From Rodentolepis nana (Eukaryota > Platyhelminthes > Cestoda > Cyclophyllidea > Hymenolepididae): a stretch of DNA of 64,000 nucleotides. This document shows positions 49,751 through 62,800 of this stretch, one piece after another. A model generated the notes under the pieces. The model saw nothing but the letters and a program-made list of their open reading frames with translations. It had not been told where the DNA came from and did no database searches. Position 1 is the first letter of the stretch, and every line of letters begins with the position of its first letter. The stretch covers positions 1-64,000 of the forward strand of contig UZAE01012076.1 in assembly GCA_900617975.1 (NCBI GenBank). The letters are read 5' to 3'. The position numbers were made by a program, and so were the translations under genes.

Positions 49751-52640
49751 GTATGCGATGTTGGCCTTAAATTTTTTTCTTTTGATTTAATTTAAACCAA
49801 AATTTAGTTCCCTCAATGATTTTAAAGTAGCACAACAATTCTAAAGAAGATAAGGAGGTTCCAATGCGTTTTAAGCTCAATGGTTAAAATTCTTGCCCAT
49901 TTCAATCAGAGCATATCCAGTGACAGAAATGGCTTTTCAAGTTGATCAAGTCTGGCTGATAAACTGGCAGGTAGAGTAGAAGATTCCCACCAGACTGCCA
50001 GACTGCTTTCCTAGGCGGGTTTGCGAGTTAATATTTTAGTGTTAGAGATTCCTAATCACTTTGTCATAAAGCCAACTTGGTTAATATGATTTCATTTGCT
50101 TATTACTAAAAGAGCTAGACTGTCTTGAACTTGCATCGATATTAGCAAATACACGGTTTCGTAGGTACGATCATTCATTTCAGGAAATAATATATTTTTA
50201 TTAAGGCAGACAATGACTTCCGTTTTATTGGCAAAGTATTTGTACAAATCATTATTTGTAACCCATTCTACCTTATTAACAAGTTGGTGACAAGATATTT
50301 GCTATGATGAGGAATTAAATCATTGGCAAAAATTGGCGTTGGAAAATTAAATTGGTACCAATTTGCCCGCACTAAATGAATACATAATTTGATACTCTGA
50401 ATTCATTTTCTCATAAATTTGATAGGAAAAGTAGGCGGATGTCTTTCAGGAAGACAATTTGAAGTGCTTGTTTATAATTCTCAGTTCAACGCAAACTCTC
50501 GCAAAATGAATTTCTTCTAAAAATCGATTTAGGAATTATTTCAGTTGCAGAGGAATATAATTAGTTAAAAAGGAATATGCCAGAGTAAAATTTGGCTGGA
50601 AGCAAAACATTTTAAGCAAATTATTAAATTTCCGTTTAGTTTTTTCGGTTGAATTCTTTCGTTGAGTCATTTGGTAACGAAATTAGAAATTAGAGACGGA
50701 ATAATTGATTGATTGAATGTGGCAATTGAAGAAAAATATTTATTTCAGATACTTAGACATTACTTCAAAGTAGACAATAGCAAATAAAAAGGCTGGCAAA
50801 TTCAAAAATGGCGATTTATTTTGTTTGAATTGTATGGCCTTCGATAAAATGTTTTTCCATTATGAATAGTTATGTGACCTTGAAAAATGCAGGTTGTACA
50901 TGATTGAGATTACCAAATTGGTAAATATGGATCAATAACGCAGAAAGCGACGAGAAGCTTAACCGATTTTTCAAACATTTATTTGAATTAAACCGGAAAT
51001 CAATATTTAAATTTGTAAAAAGGCTCAAAGAAATTTCAGATATAATGGCAGATTAAAAGTCTCACTCAAGATAATGAGTAAAATAATATTGTTTTCCAAG
51101 CATTAATAAGTCTGTCTATTTTTTTAATAAACTTAGTGACTAAAGTTGCCTTATTTGATTAACCAAAAGAGAATAAAGAAAGAAGAGGAGGAGGAGGAGG
51201 AGGAGGAGGAGGAGATAGGATGAATGATGTGATGGTGTGAGGAGCCGCCGGTTTATCTGACTTCCCAGAGGCGTTTTGCTTAATGCAGGAAGCCAAATTT
51301 CCTGATCGCATCAAGAAGATAATGCAAAGTGCCATAACTAGTGCGCATTAATTACTGCGAGATGGGGTTTAAAGGGGCTGCATCGTTCACCCTCCATTTT
51401 TCCTTCTTTCGGCCTTTCTGCCTACCCAGGTTGGTAGGTAGGTGGAATATCCGTTCAGCGCAGGCGACTCGTGTTGATTATCTTCTGATAAGCCCCCCCC
51501 CCACCCCCTCCTTCCCTCCACTCCCCCCCCCACACCTCAGTAATATTTAGAAAATTTATTTCTATACTTGGCGGGAAATCAAGAATCTCTCTAGCTTCTT
51601 TCATACCATTCTCGTCAATGTATGTTCATCCAATTGGCGATTTCCGCCTCCATGTATGTCTTATGATAAGACGTTATAAAGAATAAGAATACCAGCTTGA
51701 CATTTGAAAATGCTATCTGTTGTCAAATGTTCATTATTCAACTTGAAAAAAAGTTATTATGCTAATTTTATCCGTACTGGGAAGAAAAATGAGAACTGGA
51801 GTAACTGGCTGACAGAGCTACGATCCTAAGACGAGGCAAAGAAAACTTCCTTATACTGAAGTGGGACTGAAAAAGGCACTTCTTCTGAAATCGAGATCAA
51901 CTCCTTGAATTGTTGCGAAAAGTTGTACTTTGCGCCAGATTTCATCTTTTTTAACATTATGTAACTCTTAATTTTTATGCTAATAAGGAAAGTGCTCAAA
52001 ATTATATCCAGTTAACATGATGACTATTGCTACTAATCTCCCAAATATCATGAGACCGATGTTTTTGTTTGCCTGTTCATCTGTTTACTAACGCCTCCGC
52101 TCAAATCAGTGTGCTTATTATAAACTCCGGGTTGATAACTTTGCTCCCTCTAATCATCAACTTTGTTCTCCTCCACGTTTGTGTTTATCGTCCAATGTGC
52201 TCAAGCCCAAATGTCAAGATAAAGTTTGGCTGGCACTGTGAAGGTTCTCATTTTCTTACGGCCAGTTTTCCCTGTATTGTGTTTCCCACAGGTTATAGCT
52301 GACTCTCAACTTCAATGATAAGCAAGGTAGTCATGTCCGAGATTTTACGCTAAAAAGCAAAAATTGAAAGAAAATATGGCATTTAGTGACGAATTTTTAA
52401 CTCCCTAGCGATCATCTACCCACTGAAATATAACTTCAATAGTATTTGGATTTGTATTTAAGTTACGAGAGTGGAATTAATTAATCCCTTGACAAAAGTC
52501 GCCTTCAACTGAAACAATGCAGAGTTCACACAAATGAGCAGCGAGGCAATAGATAATGGTACAAGCAAACAGGTCAAAGTTCAATGCCAAATGAATACGT
52601 TGAGGTTATGTTATATAAAACATTAATTTTTTTCAATTAG
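49751..52640 (+). other. Intron 8 (2.9 kb)
   Basis: Contains a (GAG)n run at 51186-51214 and a C-rich tract near 51490-51535. Open frames at 51341-51550 and 52069-52302 come from these or look random. No other feature seen. Confidence 0.6.
51186..51214 (+). repeat. (GAG)n microsatellite
   Basis: A near-perfect GAG trinucleotide run of about nine units in intron 8. Similar in kind to the GA-rich tract at 25381. Confidence 0.9.
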
Positions 52641-52949
52641 TCCCTCCACAGCCACTCAATTTTCGGGGCGTGAGTCCTTCCCCAACGTCCATTCAACTTA
52701 TTTGGTCGCCTCCTGAACTACCTCATGGTATGACCATCCTGGACTACCAATTACAATGTCGACCCGCAAGTGAGATCTCAGCAACTACCCTCCCACAAAC
52801 ACCCCTAGCAATCTCAATCCCTGCCAAGCACACTGGCTGGACCATCAAATCCCTCCAATCAGACACCTTGTACCAAGTTGTTCTGACAGCAAGAACCCAA
52901 CATGGTCTGGGTGTGCCAGCAAAGTTGGAAATTCGAACCCTCAGCAATC
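52641..52949 (+). CDS. LAR: LAR-type gene, exon 9: FNIII repeat 3
   Basis: Phase 1 in, after tttcaattag, and phase 1 out, at c|GTAAGT. Residues 564-666. A complete FNIII repeat: VPPQPLNFRGVSPSPTS, core Trp in IQLIWSPPELPHG, ILDYQLQCR, then DTLYQVVLTARTQHGLG and LEIRTLS. The entry PxQPLNF and the TARTxxGLG strand match LAR FNIII-3. Local GC is higher than in the introns. Confidence 0.92.
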
Positions 52950-55900
52950 GTAAGTTGAAAGAACTCGTAGTTTAGAGATAAGTTAGCGAAGCAAAGGCGT
53001 AGAAGGCGGTGAAAAATATTTAAAGCGAAATTTCGGAGTTACGGAGCGTTGCATTTTCACCAGAAATAACCGAATGCCAAGCCAGCGAAAGTCGCCGCTA
53101 ATGTATGCAAAATCTCAACAAATATTCACTCAACATGAGCAACAGTCGCTGCTTATTTGCTTTGCTTTAATTAATAGTTTTTCTGGCCGTGAAATGGGAC
53201 TTAATGGGGAGAGAAGTAGGAAGCACTTTTGCCGCACTAAGGGGTTTGGGCACTCAGTCGTCTTTCCAATGTAATTACCAAGCCAGGAATATTGAAGAGA
53301 GAGATTTACGCTATTGGACGATTTTTCGAATTAGCATTTCTGGACAAAACAAAAGCTAATCGTTTTAAAGTAATACTTTTGTCATAGTAGTACACATTAT
53401 GTAGTAGCGTTTTGCATTATATTTATTGTGAGCTAATTTAAGTAATAGGTTAAATAAAGCACAAAGTTTGAACAAACCGGTTTAAGTCTGTCTAATATAA
53501 GAAGAATTACCGGTTTCAGAGTTCTCTTGGATTTACAGGTCCACTCATTAAGAAATTTATAGGTTTTTTTAAATTTCATAACCATAGTAAACAAACCGAC
53601 AGTATAAGACAACTTTACAAATAGTTACTGATGCGCACACAATGATCTTACCTTCCTTGCATTTATTTAAAATATGCACTACTTACATTTCGAGTTATTA
53701 CGCTGCTTTTAAATTTTAATACAAAGGCATCCAATTATTACCACCAGTCCAATAGAATTAGCTTAGTTTTTCTATGCATTATGAAAAATAAATTAATTAT
53801 ATTCAATGCAAATTTTTCCAGAAAAAGGTGACATCATTCTTGGGAAAGCTTTTGGACTATTTTCATTAAAGCGGTAAAAACAGGCAACTAGCAAATATGT
53901 CCATTGAAATTGTTCCATGAAATTCATCATGTCCTTATGGCTATACGTTGATTTGAAAGTGACGAGACTATTGCATTTATAGAATACTAATCTCACCGTA
54001 TCTTTTGCAGTTACACGATTGAATTTGGACAAGTAAATTTTTGAAGGAGAGTGAAGTTAGTGCAAAACTTGCCTGAAACTTAAAAATGAAAATGACTTGA
54101 GTGAAAATGGATGGACGCAATTATTTCTAAATTTTCTATATAAAAGGACATATATAACACGATTTTAACCATTAATTTGTTAAGGTTCTTTGAAAAGGTT
54201 GCAGAATCAATATTAAAAGAACAACCTGCACAGGTTCATTTAATGAGCCCTAAGCATTCGAAAGGTTTTTGCTGACAAATGTAATTTCTATCTTCATGAC
54301 TCATTTTTAGAACGTAATTTTAAGTCAATTTGTTGAAGTTAGCTCGTAGAATTTATCCAAATTACGATTCTTCCGATTTCAAAATAACCACTCTACTCAC
54401 AGACTTGTGAGTAGGATTTGTCATACAAATTTAAGAGTTCTGAACATTCCAGATTTCGCTGTTCCAGATATATCGAAAATGTAGTCGTAGTAATTTTGTC
54501 TACATGGTGTGAATAAATTTAATTAAAGGGGTGTACTTATCGAAATTTCTGTTTAGATTTCACGATGAACAAATAGTAGCAAACTCATATTAATTTAATA
54601 TCCCATTTCATCACTTTTACACAAGTTCTTCCATTTTGTATTAATTAAAATTGTTGCCATATGATTCAAAAGAAGCCACTAATGAAAATATCTAATCTCA
54701 TAACTTGTTTAAAATGAAGCATTTTTATTTGGCTGGGCAATTTCTTAATCAAGTGGGTTTCAAAGGGCCGATAACCAGTAGTTTACGTAAACAAGAGTTT
54801 TCAAAATACATCAGTTGGTAGTCCTTCTAAACTTCAGCTATAGGTGTAAATTCTCGGCAAGTAAATATAGGCGCAGTTGTAGTCTGGATTGTGAAAGCAG
54901 TTACAAAATATTTTTTCCGCTTATCAGAGTTAGCAAAAATTAGTTTCTTCATATCTCAATTCCATCATAATTAATTCATACTCACATCGGCGTCAGTTTC
55001 TTCGCAACGAAATCATTGTATTTGTGCGACAAGATTTTCTCCAATTTGAATGGTAAGGGTATATATATATTCAGTTAGCTACTCTAACCCGGAAGAAATC
55101 ACATTACAAATATTCCATAAAGAATGTTAACTCTATTTAGGCTAGTTTAATTTAATCCAAATTGAGAAAGTGAATATTAAAACGAATGTGTATTAAAGCA
55201 AAATCCTTTTTAATGGTTTCTACAAATATAGTTTGGAAAATTGATTAATTAATCACATCTGGGGTAACTAATTCATTAATATTTATACTAGTGTCAGCAT
55301 GCATGGGATTGAACTCCGTTTCTCAGGATTTCTCATATGTTTTGCAAACACCTCCTATCGAAGTCACATCTATTCTTTTGAAATCATTATTTTGGAGAAA
55401 TGAACTGAATACCAACTGCCAAAAATGAGTGGCAAAATTTAGACGATTATAAATCGATTTGATTAATACTAATAAGAAAACCGATTCTTACCATTTTTCA
55501 AAATGGAAAAGCATCTTGGCTTACAAAATAACAGAGTACTTCAAATGAGTTGTCAACTATGAAAGTCTATAATGAAGTTCTGACGTCACTACCCCTTTTC
55601 TCTGGAAATTCTGGAGGAGTTAATTTGCCCGCATTGCCTGAGTTGGTTCGCGTCTGCCGCATTCATGTCTCGTTAATTAGTTGTTTGGTTGTACCTTCTT
55701 ACAGCCAAGATCACATAAGGAGGAGAGAACGCTATTTCTAAGATTAAGAAGATTTTAAGTTAAGATGAACAACCTAATTAATACTAACTTCTCATTATTA
55801 TATAAATGCGTTTACTTAATCGAAAATACTACAAAAATTGTAATATAAGCCCAAAACTCGTCCAGTTTAAATAAATTTAGAAGCCGCAACGATTCCTATA

Positions 55901-56283
55901 ATTTCGCCTTAAAATATATTTTTTCAAATATAATAAATAAATAGAATAAAGTAATTAATCAGCTATTTTCTTGCGAAAGTCAAAATTTCGATTTTAATTG
56001 GTTTAAAATAGCTATAGCTTTTGCTTGTGGATTCATGCCGGAAATAATATGCATCCACTTAATGCATTTGAGTAATTTGATGGAAACATGTTGTAGCGCT
56101 AAGTAAGGAGAAAGCGAATATCATTTGCTTAGATTGCAATTTATGAGAAGGCCAAAAAGGCGTGTTAATTTGTTGCTACCTCCTAATAGATGACTAGCCT
56201 TCGGCTAATTTCTCCGACTGTACACACAACAGTTCTCCTCTGGCAAAATCATATTTCCCAATTCTGACTAGTTTGGCTATCTG

Positions 56284-56293
56284 ATTGGCCAAT
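56284..56293 (+). promoter_or_regulatory. ATTGG/CCAAT box pair upstream of alternative start
   Basis: The palindrome attggccaat, an inverted plus a direct CCAAT box, lies about 110 bases before the ATG at 56401, in DNA less AT-rich than the surrounding intron. Position and type suit a CCAAT-driven promoter. The evidence is motif-only. Confidence 0.3.
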
Positions 56294-56400
56294 TGCATAA
56301 TCCACTGTCAATGCTAACCTAAACGCGTGTGCATGCTAATCACCCACATTTGCGCATTCTACCCCTGTTCTTCGTCGTATGAGACTAATTCACTCTCCCA

Positions 56401-56527
56401 ATGTCCCCCCTTAGCCTCCTTTTTCTTGCAATAATCACCTACGCCATTGATTATGATGATCGGAGTCACAAAGTCTTTGAGATCAGCAATTACCCTTGCT
56501 TAGAAGATCCTGGAATTTGTTTTTCAG
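56401..56527 (+). CDS. LAR: LAR-type gene, candidate alternative first exon: leader of a short isoform
   Basis: ATG at 56401, preceded by an in-frame TAA at 56386, reads 42 codons and two-thirds of the next straight into exon 10 in its own frame. The start MSPLSLLFLAIITYA is hydrophobic and signal-peptide-like, followed by an acidic mature stretch (IDYDDRSHKVFE) and PCLEDPGICFS. If used, exon 10 is not spliced at its acceptor but extended at the 5' end. This gives a receptor beginning at FNIII-4 without Ig1-3 and FNIII-1 to -3. C. elegans ptp-3B is a known short LAR form made from an internal promoter. Chance openness over about 42 codons is possible but not likely together with a well-placed leader. 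Confidence 0.45.
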
Positions 56528-56830
56528 TACCCTCGCCACCTCAGGATCTAACTTTGGATAACTTTCAAAAGGAAACGGCACTAACAGGTGAATTCCCCAA
56601 GGATTATATTGTCCTGAAATTGCAATGGAAACCACCTGCTGAGACTTACGGAGAATTAAGGGGATATCAAGTATCATTTCGGTTGGTCGGACCACCGGAA
56701 CTTCTGTCCTCATCAAAATCAGATGCCAGTGATTCAGGAAAGATGGGCGAAGTGGGGTCTACGCCGACATTGGTTGTTCGGAGGAACGTTACTGGAACTT
56801 CGTACACGTCAACACAAATTGACAATATTC
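56528..56830 (+). CDS. LAR: LAR-type gene, exon 10: FNIII repeat 4, first part (last exon in window)
   Basis: Phase 1 in, after tttttcag, and phase 1 out, at c|GTAAGC. Residues 667-767. It starts PSPPQDLTLDNFQ and has the core Trp in VLKLQWKPPAETYG and RGYQVSFRLV, as in LAR FNIII-4. A Ser/Gly/Asp-rich insertion (about SSSKSDASDSGKMGEVGS) makes this half-repeat unusually long. A glycosylation sequon NVT is near the end. The F-G strands (expected WTxYxxxVxAxT) are not present and must be in the next exon beyond 64000 or in one I failed to see. Confidence 0.9.
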
Positions 56831-59800
56831 GTAAGCATTTTACTGCTATTATAACTCCCCTCCCCTCAGTAAAGCGGAATATTTTCTTTCTGATATGGGA
56901 AAACCGTTACTATTGCATAATGATTCATGTTGTTCAATGTTTAGCCGATGCCTATCTCGAGTATCAACATCTTAGTTTCATGTTTTGCCTTTGAATATTT
57001 TGATTTCTTGTTCAGGAAAGGTAATGCCCAGATATTATGTTTGCTAAACCTTGGCACTGCAATTAATATTTTTAAAAAAGGTTACGAATGAATATTAAAT
57101 TTGAAGTAACATAATTTATTGTTTTTCAGACGAAAAGACTGACTGTAGCATGTAGTGAACAAATTTTGGTAGCGTTCCTCAATTGACGTTTGTCAGACAG
57201 AGGCAATATTTCTTTATACTATTAAAGGGTGGAATTGTTAAGACAACCTAGAGATTGTGGACAAATTATTTATTTTGTGTTAGATACTGACCTCTAGCGC
57301 CTCCAAATTACAATTTCTTTGAAGTTAATATAATCGATTTAAGACGGGCAGGCCGTTAGACGCACACTTTCTTAATAACTTAAGTATTTCATTAATTGTG
57401 CCCATTTTGAGTTTCAAATATTTTTAATTTTTGTCAAAATCCTGATGCTTATTATTTCTGGATGGATTCCTTTTTTGAGCAATCAAAGAGTTTGCCCAAA
57501 AAATGACATGTTTAAATAAATTCATTTGAATATATATAACAACTACAAACCTATTAGATACTTTATGCATTACTCATTAAAGGAGATATTTTTATAATAT
57601 TTAATTCCAATCAATTTCAAATGTCAAATTTTGACTTAACATCGTATTTCCACTACAATTAATGAGAAACGAATAAAAAATTTCGACCTTCTCTCTTCAT
57701 CTGACAACTATATTATCTCAAATGTGGTTGAGAGTCATTTGAACGCAATTACGACATTTCATCGTGCAACCAGAATAGGTATGTCAAGTTCACATTTTTT
57801 ATGATTTAAAATAAGTGGAGATTCAATTGGGTAAATAAATAATTAAATAATTGTATGAAGATTAGGTAAAATTGCTAGATCAAATGGCAAATGTTAAATT
57901 CGGTTTAAGATAGATTTATTGCTGATAGTGCCAAAAATAACATTTTAATTCGATTAATATACAATGTATTTAAAATAAATTAAGTTAAATAAATAAATTT
58001 CTTTTATTTTTCCTTCACTGAGGACAGCTGTCATAGCTGAAATAAGCACGATTTAGATACGTGACTTTTAGTTGGATCATTAATCCGAATTACTTACTGT
58101 TGTTTAAAATAATATATAGTATTTTTCGCATACTTCAAAGCCTAATTGAAAGATTTTACTTGAAAGAATTTAATAACGGTCTTTCATTTTCCTGTTCAAC
58201 CAATTTACTAATAATAGTTTAAGAACTCCAACTTGGGCAGACGACCATTTTAATATTTTGAAGGATAAACTATCAAAATGATAGAGTTCCTGATTCGATT
58301 TAAAATTCTGAGCGATTTACGGTAACCTTGAGTGGGGGTCCATCTATTTTATGTAAACTTGGTTTCATCAGTGACTACTTTAAATATCCATCGAGTTGTT
58401 CTAAAATGTTACCAAACCTGCTTGTAATAGATAAAAATGATGTATTAAAATAAGGAACTTTATCCGCAAAGATTTTTAAATAACGAAATTGTACCATGTA
58501 TATTTTATCTGGCAAAACGTTTACCGAAAAAACTTGTTTGCCACAAAACAAGCATAGAAATTCGGTTTATAATAACAAGTGAGACAGATTTCCGACAGCC
58601 AAATCATTATTATTTCCCGAATTCCAAAAGTGCAAAGTTTCGACGCTTTTTTTAAAAATGTATATATAAAATTAAATTAGAATTTGCAATTCAAATCTCA
58701 TCGCTTTCACCAACTGGAGTTTCGAAAGAGGAATTTTGGGTAATTGGATGATGTCGGCAATTTATTGCTAGGTGACCCAATTGAATATGCTCATAACACA
58801 CGAGGGGGGAACAGTGTCATCCAGGTGTGAGCTTGAGAGTTGAAGCTTGTGAGTTTTTTCAGAGACCAAGGCAAATATGTGATTTGGCGTCTTGGCATTA
58901 ATTGACGGTCTTTAATTATTAACTCCCCTATTTGGGATTCGCAGCTTATGAATTTGCAATTCCCAAAGATTTTGTACAACTGTATTCTGATCTAAATTAC
59001 AGCCGCTCTAACTTCACCACTCTAAGACCAGAAATATATACAATGTAAGATTTTACGAATTTCCTAGTTCTTCTTTTAAGAAGGGTTTTTAGTGGGCAAT
59101 TTGAATCAACCAGTAATATGTAAAACGAGAATCGCGTAATTAAAACAATCCTTTGCCTAGTTTGCATATGAGCAATCATGTGAAGAAGGGAAACAACCAA
59201 CGAAGAATTATTCCCATTCTCTTAATAAACGTAGTTCAGTAAGGAAAGCAAATAAATTTGACTCTTGGAAGGCTGTTGAATGGTCAACTAGCTGATTTTG
59301 TCGATCCAATTCACCTACCCAACCATGCCTCTGAAAGCGAGCAGAGTGTGTAACATTGTAAACATACCACTTAAGGTGCATGCTGTATTTCACGAGTGAT
59401 TTTCAGCAGCATGTCAGCGGCTTCGTATTCGAAACTCGTTCGTCAACCTGCATTAGTTAATAATTAAAGAACTGGAATAAGACTTTTTTTTCAAAATTTG
59501 TTCCGGGGACATCTTCCCATAAAATTAACACAAACTTTAAGAACTATCACTGAAATATAAAATGACTTGGAAAAGTGATCATTAACCATCGGTTCATAAA
59601 TCATTCAAAATGAAATAAACGTATCTCAATATTTACAAAATATGACACTTTCGAAATGCAATTTTTAATTAACTCCGTTATTTACAGTAATACGCATAAA
59701 TTATAATTCAAAATAATGTGAACATGCAGGATGTATTTTACAACTTAAAATAAAAAAATTTAAATTGAATACGAATTCACAATTTAACAAATTAATTGTA

Positions 59801-62800
59801 ATTTGGTTTGCCGTGTCAAAGCTTGTTCTCCAAATTGCTTGTAGGAAGAACAAAAATAGCCAAGACTTAATAGGTTATAAGCAGGTACGGTTATTTTGTA
59901 TTAACGCTGTTTTTTAACTTGAGTTTGGAATTTCATTTTAATTTTTAAAATATTCTTCTTGCAAAACATTTATTCACGATTTGGACAACGATCAATGCTT
60001 TTTGTGGGAAAAATTTATGAAAACGATTTTCAAAAGTTTTCCGATGAAGGTTTAAGAGCTACGTTGAGATTCAAAGTGTCGAAATTTTGTCTGTGATTTG
60101 ATTTCAGAAATAACATTTACATCAAAATTATATTATGCTAATTACATTAATATCGGATTGGCTATTTTAACTATATTAATCTATGGTGCAAGCTAATGTG
60201 GTTATTATTCATGCTAAGCTAATTGTTTCATTTGTTAATTTAAGCAGTAATCTGCATCTGTGATGCAAAATTTAAATTTTATTCTAACGACGCAGCACTT
60301 CATTTACAATATTAAAATTTAAATATCACTGTTCTTCCTTATCTGGCGGATGACTTCCGTCTCACGATGCTCAGGCGTCACTGACTGGCTCACTGACTTT
60401 TAGGCCTTGATTAACGAATTAATATAAATATTTTCATTCATTTATTCCTATCAAATAGAAGGCTTTACGACAGTTACCATTAGCCACTTTGTTGACCTCG
60501 GGCTTCATAGAGGTGGGAAACGTCTAAATTGGAAAAATTCGAGAGAAGGGACTGAACAGTGATTTACAGATGTAAAAGAGAGACAGTCACAAAGGTAGAG
60601 AGAAAGGTAAGGTGAGGTGAGTACTGTGAAATTGGTAGGGTATGACATACAGTCGGGTCAATTTAGTTTGAATTCAGAAGTCAACAGTCAGTTCATGGGC
60701 TTTTTTTGCTCTCTGTGTTTAAGTTCTCTAGGGTGCACCATGTGGAGGCGTGTCTTTCGCGCACCTCGCAAAAGCTCAAATAGCTAACTAGAGTTTAATA
60801 AGCTCACTAACGCTTAAATTATTTTGCCATGTTTCATTATTGGATTCGGCAAAATTTTATTCAGATTATTTTGAGTTAAGGAAACTGTAAATATCCTTCC
60901 CAAATTTCCTGCCATTAGCCCACAAAATATCGACTAATGTGGCTAAGATTTGGCGTTTTCTTGCAATTATCGCGTTTCATTAGGTCTTCCGAATACAAGT
61001 TTTATTCATCTTACTAATGATGACCGCTTGGCCACCCTTTCCTTGGCTGTTACACGAACTGGTGTTCATTAGTTACTATAAAATTTTATTTTTAAATGAA
61101 GTTTATAGCTTGTGTGGGTGTTTTATTTCGATTAAACAGATATACGTGTGCAGATGACACTTTCACTAAGAGAGAACATAAGTATCCCAAAGATCGTAAT
61201 AGAATTGATGGCCTCAAAATGAATAAACAATGACTGACGTCAGCTAACAGCAATTATTTATAAATTAATATATTTTTAATAAAGAAAAGTCATTGTTAAA
61301 TGCAAAAAATTCAATAGAGCAATTTAGATTTTTAAAATAAAATTAATTTTGAGTTACAACAAAAATTTAAATATAAAATATGCTTCTTAGACAAAAACAG
61401 AAGTATAAACTTTGAAATATCTTTCACTAGGAAACTGACATTGGACATGGTTAGTAGGAAATAGTAATAAATAACTGAAAAAATAGCAACGGTATTTTTG
61501 CAAGGCTAAATATCTACCGACCTTCTTAGAAACCTAATTTCTTTGATTAATCACTTGCATTTGAGAGCAAACGCTTATCGCGATGTTTACCTGTTCTCGC
61601 AGTCCTGGCCTAATGCAAGTGAGATAGCTAAATAACATGCAAAAAACATTTTATTTTGACTCCTGGTAGTCATCATTTGTTAGGAAATACGATCGACGTG
61701 CAAATATAGTCAAATAGTTCAAGCATATTGAATTTTGAAGCGTCGTACTGTTGAAATACTAAGAGACAGTACATATCAATGCCTAATTTGCTAAAACCCC
61801 GGAAGATCATGCATTTAGAACCCTCATCTGGACTAGTCCCTTGTCTTAAAACGTGCTCTCCCCTTTGTACTTCCTTTCAAATAAAATTTATAATGCGAAA
61901 TCAAGCGCCTTGTCGTAGAGTTTGGTAAGAGTACTCAAACATATAGGGGAGAGAGAGGTTTATCCAGACGTAACCCCCTTTGTAACATGAAATTTATTTG
62001 ATCCTAGTAATAAGTTGTTTAAACAAATCAATGAATTTGTTCAACTCATATAGCTGAATATGCTTAAGCATACAACAGACCTAACGAATAAAGGCGATTA
62101 ATTTTATCATAATGCGACCTGACTTACGTATACACATAGAAGTCATATTTCGACGCCATCTCCGCTGATACTGCAATTTAGGTGCATTCTAGAACGTTCA
62201 TTCACCGATATTCTTGCTAATGTGCACAGTTATTCATAGGTTACTTTCCAATTTTCATTGTATTACCTAAATCAAATGACAATTTCCGTACAATGAATTC
62301 GAATTCCTTCATCAACCTTTGGTTTTAGCACTTGCGATTTGTCAAATCCCCATCATACACTCTGAACATTACCTTAGCCTAGGTTAGACTTGTCACTTCT
62401 GAAATTCACAAATGAAAACATCATTCAGATTCTAACTAAAGGGTAATTTACCTTTCCTCGAATTTGAGAATAATTTAGCAAAGTGCTACTAACTCACGCC
62501 CTTTATCTAAATGTAAATTGACATAATTTAGCCCAATTTGTTGACAATTGGCAAAGACATGACTTTTTTCGTTTGCGCGGTTAAATAGCGTGATTTACCA
62601 ATACTACATCTAAATTTTCACAGTCACTCGCCTTTATATTTTGACCATATTGATTGCCTTATAATCACCGTTCCTTGTCTCATTTAGTTGAGTTTGGATT
62701 TTATTAAGTGTCGGAAACAGATGGTGTGCAAGTATTTAAATAAGTAAAGCATATCTACTAAATTATAAATCCTTTGAAATTGGGTACATTTGCACACTGT

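Larger units (their letters stand above)
52950..56527 (+). other. Intron 9 (3.6 kb)
   Basis: Mostly AT-rich with no repeat copy. The last 330 bp (about 56190-56527) are less AT-rich and hold the CCAAT-like motifs and the alternative start described separately. Other open frames (53074, 53793, 55550) show nothing recognisable. Confidence 0.6.
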
